This document shows positions 56,715 through 64,000 of a stretch of 64,000 nt of DNA, piece after piece. The position numbers and the translations under genes are program-made. Position 1 is the stretch's first letter; the number at the start of each line of letters is the position of its first letter. Origin of the DNA: Mastigamoeba balamuthi (taxonomy: Eukaryota > Evosea > Mastigamoebida > Mastigamoebidae); contig CACRSC010000079.1 in the NCBI GenBank assembly GCA_902651635.1, positions 30,394 to 94,393 on the forward strand. The letters are read 5' to 3'. Below the pieces are notes generated by a model. It did no database searches, was not told where the DNA came from, and saw nothing but the letters and a program-made list of their open reading frames with translations.

Positions 56715-59700
56715 ATGAGCCAGGAACCGATGATTGAGGCCCCTGCGGCTGCCAGCTCGGCAACGAGCTCGAAGAGCGTCTCTGCGCGAGAGGAGTCGCA
56801 GGACGAGCAGCTGCCATTCCCGCGCACATACCCGTTCGGCTACCAGTTCAAAGCCCTCGTGCGCAGCTCTCTTTTTTCTGCGACACGTGTGTGCCCCTTT
56901 GCCAAAAATAGAGGCGAAAAAGCCAGATCTCTCTCCTTTTGTCCGCCACCTCTGAGCCAGGATACGATCTGTGCCCGTGTCTCTCCGCCGTGGCAACAGC
57001 TCGCCCTTCTTTTCTGACGGGAGGGTTTGCGTCAGTTTTTTTTTCTACACGCATCTCACAACCGAGAACACCCGCAACGCAGTTCTTGAAGAACGTGTCG
57101 CTGCAGAAGAGGCAGAAGGGCACCAACGCGTGCCAGGTCATCACGCCTGTGGCCATCATCCTGGTGACAGGCGTCCTTCACGTGCTGATCACGAACCTCG
57201 TCAGCAACATCGTCAGCGACAGGCGCAGCTACGACTCCGTCCCCGTCAACGTGACGTCCAACCAGACCGTCTGGGATACCCCCACGTCCGAGCTGTGGCT
57301 CAGCGACGAGACGGGAGGCGCCGCGGGCCTCGGAGTCCTCAGAGCGGACTGCAAGCGAGGGTCCGGCCTGCTGGGCAGGGTGCCACAGGACCCGCTGTCC
57401 CCCAAGGCTCAGGAGCTCGCCGGAGGGGCAAAGTGCGCCCCCTGGTCTGCCAACGTGAGCGCAGAGGAGGCCCGGCAGGCCATCGTCGAGGAGAAGAAGT
57501 TCCGGCAGTCGATGCTCTGGGCAGAGTGGCGCAACTTCAAGGGCACAGTGAAACACAGCTTTCCCCTCGCAGGTGGGCATCGAGGCGCTCTTTCATCGAT
57601 TCTATCGATTACAGTCGCTTGTCTCACGTGCTACACACTCGCCCATCGGCGCAGTCATCAGAGCGACGAGGGGCAGTGCCGGGAGAGTCGTCCTGGACCT
57701 GGCTCTCGAAGAGCAGGCCGGGGTACAGGGGAGGTCCGACACCACCATCGTGCTGGGCTCGATACCGCGGTCAGGCCTCCGTGTGTCGCTCCTCAACTCA
57801 TTCCGTGAGCCTCGAAATTCAAGCGACCGCCCACTGACCACTCGCCCGGCCGCAGTGGAGGCGTCGGGGTGGCCCGTGTACCTCGCGCTGAGCGTCAGAG
57901 AGATGCCGGTCGAAACTGAGACGCTGCCCTACGACTTTGGGTCGTACATCTTCGCCTACCTGACGCCCTTTGCGCTGTCGTTCCTTGTGCCTGTGTACGT
58001 GTACACCATCGTCCACGAGAAGCAGCAGCGCCTCCGCGAGATGATGAAGATGGTTCGCCCGGGCGGGAGTCCGCTCCGATGGCGAGGATCTCACTGACTC
58101 GTGCGCGGGGCCTCCCAGATGGGCCTGAGGATGCGCATGTACTGGGCAATCAACTTCGTCTACGACTGCGTTCTCTACCTGGTGGTCATTGTGCTCTACG
58201 TGGCCATCGGTCTCGCGTTCCGCTTGAGGGTGTTCACGCAGACCGCAGGCTTCATCCAGTTCCTGCTCTACGCTGGCTGGGGCCTCAGCCAGATCAGCTT
58301 CGCATTCCTTCTCTCAACCTTCTTCAGCAAGTCTAGGAACGCCACGGGTCCGTGCCACCCCCCGCGGTTCTTCGGATCGTGGCCTGACTCTGCGTTGGGG
58401 GTACGACTGTAGTCGGGTCGTACATGGTGGTCATCTTCTCGATCCTGATCTCGTTCATCTGGAACCAGGCCGCGTGGTCCGTGGAGGACGGCAAGCAGAG
58501 CTTCTGGCTCGTGCTGCTCTACCCGCCGTGGGCCGCCTACCGCGCGTGGTCGGTTGTCGGGATCAATTGCGGGCTGCTGCAGTGCCCCTCGACGCTGAGT
58601 GCTGAACTTAAAACGATCGTCAGCGTTCTGTGGGTCAGCGTCCCTGTCATGCTCGTGCTGGCGCTGTACCTCGACCAGGTGCTGCCCTCTGAGTGGGGCG
58701 TCAGGCGCCACCCCCTCTTCTTCCTCTCGCCCCTACGCAGACTCGGCCCCAAGTCCGTCGTGGACCCCCTCAAGGTAACCGTCGGTCCCCGGGACGAGGC
58801 TGGCGAGGGCGAGAGCGCCGAGGTTCCGGCAGGGCAGGATGCCGACCCCGACGTCCAGGAGGAGGCGCGAGTTGTGCAGGCTCTGCTCCGGAGCCCCAAC
58901 ATGAGCGAGGAGGCGCCCGTCGTTGTGGACGGCGTGCGGAAGGTCTACGGCAGCGGCAAGGAGAGGAAGGTGGCGCTCTCCGGGGTCTCGCTGCGTGTGC
59001 AGAGGAACGAGTGCCTGGGGCTGCTGGGCCCCAACGGCGCTGGCAAGACGACGCTGATCTCCGTTCTCACGGGGCTGTTCCCCGCGACGGGCGGCAGGGC
59101 TGCCATCGCGGGCTTCGATGTAGCGGACAACCTGGACGAGATCCACAAGGTCCTCGGCGTATGCCCGCAGTTCGACACGCTCTGGCCCGAGCTGACGCGT
59201 GAGCAGCGCCCCCAGGCCCACCCGGCTCACTCGACCCCATTCGCCCATGCAGCGCTGGAGACGATGCTGTTCTACGCCCGCATGAGGGGTATCGCTGGGT
59301 CCCACGCGGCAGAGGCCGCCAGGAGCATCCTGACGTCTGTGGGGCTCGGCGACGCGGTGGACAGGCAGGTGATGGCGCTCAGCGGGGGGATGCGGCGGAG
59401 GCTGTCGATCGCCGTCTCGCTGGTGGGAGAGCCCAGGGTGCTGTTCCTGGACGAGCCCACGACAGGCCTCGACGTGGTCACGCGCAGGGAGCTCTGGGAC
59501 GTGCTGATGCGGGCGCAGGCGGGCAGGAGCACGGTGCTGACGACGCACAGCATGGAGGAGGCCGACGCGCTCTGCCAGCGGATCGCCATCGTGACTGGCG
59601 GGCGGCTCAAGGCCATCGGGACCAACGTGCACCTCAAGGACCGCTTTGGCGGCGGCTACAGCATCAAGCTGAGCTTCAAGCCCGAGAACGAGGGGCACGT

Positions 59701-59914
59701 GGACAGGTTCGTCGAGTCCGTGGCCCCGGGGGCCAGGGAGACGGACAGCCTCAAGGGCCTCAAGAGCTTCCGCGTCCCCGCTGGCGTCTCCGTCGCCGGC
59801 CTGCTGGGCCAGATGGTGACCGGGCAGAAGGAGGGCATCGTCACCAACTGGGGCCTTGCGCAAGCCACGCTCGAGGATGTCTTCCTGGCCCTCGTCCGTG
59901 GCGCGGCACACTAG
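56715..59914 (+). CDS. ABCA-type half transporter
   Basis: ABCA proteins move lipids across or out of membranes. Exons are 56715-56858, 57083-57572, 57655-57804, 57856-58052, 58119-58347, 58413-59198 and 59253-59914, closing at 885 residues: one membrane domain plus one nucleotide-binding domain, so a dimer is expected. Helix 1 lies in ITPVAIILVTGVLHVLI, followed by a ~200-residue luminal domain, then VYVYTIVHEKQQRLREMMKM, the ABCA signature before the helix bundle. The ATPase domain has GLLGPNGAGKTTL (Walker A), CPQFDTLWPELT (Q loop), ALSGGMRRRLSIAVSL (signature, LSGGM), RVLFLDEPTTGLD (Walker B) and THSMEEAD (switch His). Intron 6 (59199-59252) is 54 nt, in frame and stop-free, but removing it restores the family spacing between LWPELT and LETMLFYARM. 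Confidence 0.93.
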
Positions 59915-60756
59915 ATGGCTTCTTCCCGTCGCAGATTGTCCGTTGTTGATTAGGTTGCGATGCGGGTGTAGCCAACGGAGCTAATCGATCGGTCAGAAGC
60001 TCGCTTCAGGACCTTGCTTTGTGGACACAGCCACCGGCAATTCACAGTGCCAGCCTGAATTCGGTCCATTTGTAACTGAATTATGTGTGGAGGATTTCAA
60101 TTCAACCGTTGAAACGCGAGATGCACAGAAGGGTACAGTAATCACCAATCGTGGAATGCGATCACTGAGACGTGGAGGCGTGCGAGTGGCGCCCTCTGTT
60201 GCAGCATGCGTTCCACTCCCAGCATGTGTTCCACCCTCGATCACTCTGTGAAGTGCTTTATTTGAATACGCCCGTGTTAATAAAACACACAGTTCGACAC
60301 CGCAGGCTTTGCCTGGGCCCCCGCGGAGGGTCCCAGAGCGCCTTGTAGGTGTAGTTCTGTGGGGTCGTGTCCGTTCGTTTTGAGTGTCAGCCGGAGCTGC
60401 CACCGTCGCGCCTCCAGTACTCCTCCCACCCCACCTGCAGCGGCAGGAAGGGGTGGGCAGGCGTCCTTCAGTGCTACTGGGACCGTGCCTCTTGAGCTTC
60501 GCGGCTCCGAGAGCAGCCTCGTGGCCCCCGTGGTTGCGCACCCACGGGTTCCCCTGCCGCTGCCCCCATCACACCGCCAGCCAGCATACTCTTACCTGCG
60601 AGATTTTCTTTATTCCCTGCCTATTTCTGGGGGAAGACAAATTATGGGTCCGAGTTCACTTCGCTCCCTTCTGTTCTAGTGCTGTGCACGGGACCTCTGG
60701 AGGGTCCGTATGGAGGGTTGTAGGCGGGGGTGCGCAGACTCGAGGAGTCGTGGCGC
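59915..60756. other. Intergenic between convergent genes
   Basis: This spacer separates the ABC transporter (plus) and the LCAT-like gene (minus). AATAAAAC at about 60282-60289 on the plus strand lies ~370 nt after the ABC stop. A GC-rich inverted-looking patch at 60300-60345 may be structured. No gene is seen. Confidence 0.4.
60609..60614 (-). terminator. AATAAA poly(A) signal of the LCAT-like gene
   Basis: TTTATT on the plus strand is AATAAA on the minus strand, about 145 nt beyond the stop codon of the LCAT-like gene. Confidence 0.4.
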
Positions 60757-62301
60757 TCAGTCGGTCAGGACGCCGTTGTACAGCGCGTCGATGAACTTGA
60801 GGTCCTTGACGAGGTTGACGTGCCCGACGCCCAGCCACTCGGAGAGCTCGAACTGCAGGTCGGGCCGCTGGCTCTTCCACTCGAGGCAGTGGCTCGCGCT
60901 GCGCGTGGTCACCGTGCCGTCGCCGTCCTCCCAGCCGCTGGGCCTCGGGATGCCGTCGAACGGCCTCTGCGCGTCGCTGAACGCGTACGACGTCGTCGTG
61001 TTGGCGCCCGTGACGACGACGCACAGCACGCGGACGCCCGGGTGCCGCGGCAGCTCGAAGTCGCCGCGGGCCCGGATGGCGCGCAGCTGCTCGCGGCTGA
61101 GCTCTGCGCCGGCGTCGGTGAGCAGCTCGTCCAGCTGGCCGAGCGTGTACTCGCGCTTGGGCGTCCGCACGAGCACGTGGCCCTCGCCCCCGAACTCCCG
61201 CTTGGGCAGCAGCAGGGGTATCGCCCCGATCGTCCTCGCCCAGCTCCGCATGACCTTCTGGTCCAGTAACTGCGCCCTCACGCGTGAGGCACATTTCGGC
61301 CCACAATCCATCAATTGAATTCGTAATTGAGGCAAAAAGCCCGGAGACGCACGGCGTGGCCCCAGAGCTCGTAGCCGTCGGCGAAGCCCGAGGCGAGCAT
61401 GCCGGCGGCGAGGCTGGCGCCGTAGAAGGGCGTGGTGGCGGTGACGAGGGCCTTGACGTTGCGGTCCTTCCAGCGCTGGTCGCCGTGGCGCGACCACCAG
61501 CCGCTCATGACAAAGGCCCCGTAGCAGTGCGAGAACACCACGACGCGCTCGCCCGTGCGCTCGCGCAGGCCCTCGATCAGGCCCTCGAGCGCCGCGAAGT
61601 AGCCCGTCTGCTCGAGGCCCGAGAGCGGCAGCCGCCAGTCGTACGGCGCGCCCACGATGTCGTAGTTGCGCCGGTAGCCGCGCTTCTCCAGCGCCTTGAT
61701 AAACGTCTGCATGTACTCGGTCCCGAACACGCCCATGCCAAACCAGTCCCTGCATTCGGGTGCGGGTTGTTGGGGTTGCTGCCGGGTGAGAACGGAAAAC
61801 CGAAAGAGAAGCGCGGGTGAAAAACGATACAAAAGGGGGAAAAGACGGGCTTTCGGGTTTTTAAAGGTCTTCAGAGGGCGAGACAACGTGCTTGTCGAGG
61901 TAGTCGAGGCCGTCAGTCGTCCCGAAGGCGATCGGGCGGATGTCGATCCCGGACACGTTGCGGTACGTGTCCGTCTTGGGGTCCCACTCGAGCTTCAGCC
62001 TGCCCAGCGTCTGCGCGGACCCGCGAACCGTGAAAACCGGCAGGTGGGAAATAAACGGAAAGAAGAGCCCAAGGAGCCGCCGACGTGGGCAGGCTGCGAC
62101 GCGTGGCAGCGCCGGGCGTACCCAGTTGAGGTAGAGGGTGTCGTCGTGGATGTTGACCCAGTAGCGGTCCCACTTGGCCTTGGCGGCGTCCTTGCCCTCC
62201 ATCGCGGCGCCCGAGAGGCCCGGGACGATGACCACCGGCGCCCTCCTGGCCTGCGCCGCGGCGCACGCGGCCACGGCGGCTATCAGCAGCGCAACTCGCA
62301 T
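60757..62301 (-). CDS. LCAT/PDAT-family lipase with Cys at the nucleophile position
   Basis: The family contains lecithin:cholesterol acyltransferase, lysosomal phospholipase A2 and PDAT. Exons are 62122-62301, 61892-62010, 61353-61749 and 60757-61269, closing at 402 residues. The signal peptide is MRVALLIAAVAACAAAQA; VVIVPGLSGAAMEG is the conserved N-terminal strand and oxyanion region. RNYDIVGAPYDWRL is the family signature. The nucleophile elbow, normally H-S-x-G, reads VVVFSHCYGAF, so Cys replaces Ser. The Asp (EDGDGTVTTRSA) and His (GVGHVNL) are present. Either the protein uses a Cys nucleophile, has weak activity, or has lost catalysis. Intron 2 has a GC donor (AA/gcacgt), which alone yields YLDKDWFGMGVFG in frame. 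Secretion or lysosomal delivery is likely. Confidence 0.9.
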
Positions 62302-62649
62302 CCCCTCGCTGTGTGTCTAACGCGTCTCCGTCCCTGCCGCGAATAGTGCGCGGTTATGGCTGCGCCGGCGGGTGCGGGTTTTTAGATGGATAGAACAGAA
62401 ATTAAAATAAAATACAGCGGACGGGACGGTTCTTCTGCACCGGTGGAAAGGTGGCGTCATTAAGAGAGCATTTCCCCGTGACGCGAAAAATGAGCGCCAG
62501 CCCCCGTGGAAAAGCGGGGGACATACGTGTCGCTTGGGGGGTGCGCCACGCCACGTCCCCGGGGGAAAAGGCGAGCAGCCGACGCGCTATCGGGGATAAC
62601 AGTAAAGAACGTAAGGGAGAGAGCTGGCGTTTGTTGTCTGCTGTGCGCT
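62302..62649. other. Upstream region of the LCAT-like gene
   Basis: It holds the promoter of the LCAT-like gene and the 3' flank of the next minus-strand gene. An A/T-rich run at about 62395-62415 is the only notable feature. No gene is seen. Confidence 0.4.
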
Positions 62650-63933
62650 TCACGCGTCGTTCCACTGGAGGGTGACGTGGCCCGTGGGCAGGCGCACGGG
62701 GTCCGTCGAGGCGAAGCGGGCCAGGCGCGATGCCCACTGCGGCGAGGCGGACCTCAGGGCAGCGCTGGAGCCCAGGGCCCTCGCGGCCGCGACCCTCGCC
62801 CCGAGCATCGGCGCGTCGCCCAGCGCACCGACGGCGTCCGTGAGCCTCTCGAGCGCCCCGGCCTCGCCCAGCACCGCCCGGACCCCCTCCTCGCGCGCTG
62901 CGACCGACGCCAGGAGCCCCAGCGCGGCGACCTCGACGTCGTGCGGCGCCGACCCCGCGCAGGCGCGGGCGCAGGCGGCGGCGACGCCCGCGAGGCGCTG
63001 GCCGACGAGCGCCGGGGGGTCGCGCCACGCGCAGAGGTCCGCGAGCGCCTCGAGCGCCGCCACGCGCGCCTGCGCCGCCGCCGACGCCGACTCGGCGCTG
63101 TCGCACATCTCCGCGAGCGCCTGCGGGGCGTCGGCGGCGAGGCGCTCGCGGCCCGCGGTCCACTTGGCGGCCTGCGCGAGCGCCAGCGCCCCGTCGGCGT
63201 CAGACGGGCCCCAGTGCTCCCCGGCGGCGGCCGCGACGAGGCCGAGCCGCAGCGCGACGCCCAGCGACGGCTCCCCGCGCGACGCCAGCGCGGCCAGCGC
63301 CCGCAGCGCCGCGCGGCTCTCCAGCGCCGCCGCCGCCAGCGCGCGCAGGGCCCCCGTCCGCTCGGCGGCGGCCGCGGCCGCGGCGCCGGCGTCGGTGCCG
63401 AACAGCTCCGCGAGCTCCTCGGCGGCCGCGCGCGCGGTGGCGGCGTCGGCGCTGCCCGAGAGCTCTGCGGCGCGGCCGACGGCCCACGCGGGCGGCGGGC
63501 GCAGCGCCAGCGCCACCGCGAGGGCGCGCAGCGCGGCGACGCTCTCGGCGCGGCCCGCGCGCCCCGCGGCGGCGCGGAGCTCGGCGTCGGCGTCGGGCAG
63601 CGCCGCCAGGGCGCCCGAGGGGCCGCAGGGGGCGCAGAGGAGGTCGGCGGCGCGCTGGGAGACGGCGGGGGAGGGGTCCGCGAGGGCGCGGGCGGCGGGC
63701 AGCGCGAAGGAGGGGCGCGGGGACAGCGACATGAGGCCGAGCGCCAGGCAGCGGACGGCGGGGCGCGCGTCGGCGAGGGCCGAGAGCGCGAGGTCGGCGG
63801 CCGCGGGCGACGCGAGGAACGGCGCGCCGAGGCGGGCGACGTGGCGGCGCAGGTCGGCGCAGGCGTCGTCGAGGTCGGTGCCCTCCTCGGCGGCGGACAG
63901 CGCGGCGATCAGCGTCTGCAGCTGCTGGTCCAT
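62650..63933 (-). CDS. Alanine-rich ARM/HEAT-type helical-repeat protein, possibly PSMD5-like
   Basis: The single exon codes for 427 residues starting MDQQLQTLIAALSAAEEGTD. The whole chain is Ala/Leu-rich helical repeats of ~40 residues, for example ADLALSALADARPAVRCLAL and VEVAALGLLASVAAREEGV, typical of an alpha-solenoid scaffold. The extreme Ala content follows the GC bias of the genome. Length, overall repeat layout and the tail (WASRLARFASTDPVRLP) recall the proteasome base chaperone PSMD5/S5b, but similarity is too weak by eye to name it; other ARM/HEAT proteins remain possible. It has no introns. The last 67 nt of the window are its upstream flank. Confidence 0.75.
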   Translation of the reverse strand: MDQQLQTLIAALSAAEEGTDLDDACADLRRHVARLGAPFLASPAAADLALSALADARPAVRCLALGLMSLSPRPSFALPAARALADPSPAVSQRAADLLCAPCGPSGALAALPDADAELRAAAGRAGRAESVAALRALAVALALRPPPAWAVGRAAELSGSADAATARAAAEELAELFGTDAGAAAAAAAERTGALRALAAAALESRAALRALAALASRGEPSLGVALRLGLVAAAAGEHWGPSDADGALALAQAAKWTAGRERLAADAPQALAEMCDSAESASAAAQARVAALEALADLCAWRDPPALVGQRLAGVAAACARACAGSAPHDVEVAALGLLASVAAREEGVRAVLGEAGALERLTDAVGALGDAPMLGARVAAARALGSSAALRSASPQWASRLARFASTDPVRLPTGHVTLQWNDA

Positions 63934-64000
63934 CGTGGTTTTCGTCGTGAAACGCGCTCGCAGTGCGTGTGTCGTACCAAATTGTTGGCAAGATCTGCGG

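Noticed and set aside
1-64000. CRISPR arrays, bacterial operons and rRNA genes
   Set aside because: No spaced direct repeats of CRISPR type, no ribosome-binding sites and no rRNA-like conserved blocks; genes have spliceosomal introns.

Overview
The window looks like a nuclear scaffold piece from a GC-rich, intron-bearing, free-living heterotrophic protist. Evidence is split genes with short introns (about 23 to 250 nt, mostly 50 to 90), secretory and endomembrane regulators (BIG-type Arf-GEF, DH-PH Rho-GEF, an Arf-like GTPase fusion, GILT) and unit-length genes on both strands without operons. A fused aldehyde/alcohol dehydrogenase (AdhE) and a fermentative-type D-lactate dehydrogenase suggest an anaerobic or microaerophilic lifestyle. 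An Archamoeba-like or metamonad-like host would fit, but nothing here fixes the lineage.

Layout. 1-2960 is AT-rich, repeat-bearing and gene-poor, unlike everything after it. 3.5-15 kb holds an unknown zinc-motif protein, a Rho-GEF and a head-to-head 1,837-residue BIG-type Arf-GEF carrying an extra MYND finger. 15-25 kb holds a five-unit repeat protein ending in a Rab-like Cys-Cys tail, a class III nucleotide cyclase with two membrane spans, and three stretches of apparent decayed or unresolved coding sequence. 25-31 kb holds a ZnT-type metal transporter, an RCC1/F-box/Arf-like GTPase fusion, and a membrane coiled-coil protein whose 3' end recurs as an exact inverted copy beside an assembly gap. 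32-44.5 kb holds the 5' part of a D-lactate dehydrogenase and a 3,707-residue RNA-biology protein (RRM, ZNFX1-like SF1 helicase, NFX1 zinc fingers, three CbbX-type AAA+ domains). 44.9-52 kb is a run of membrane and secreted proteins: MFS carrier fragment, type I receptor-like protein, double-psi beta-barrel wall protein, pectate lyase and GILT thiol reductase. 53-64 kb holds AdhE, an ABCA-type half transporter, an LCAT-family lipase with an altered nucleophile, and a helical-repeat protein.

Exon models were built by hand and tested by codon phase: summed coding lengths are divisible by three in all complete models, after allowing one-base breaks in three genes. Across 48 modelled introns I count about 29 donors of the form G[T/C]NCG, about 10 of the usual GTRAG form, and 6 apparent GC-AG introns. 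The most interesting items are the giant helicase/AAA+ fusion, the RCC1/F-box/ARL fusion with a changed catalytic glutamine, the BIG-MYND fusion, the prenyl-type repeat protein, the Cys-for-Ser LCAT and the splice-donor pattern.
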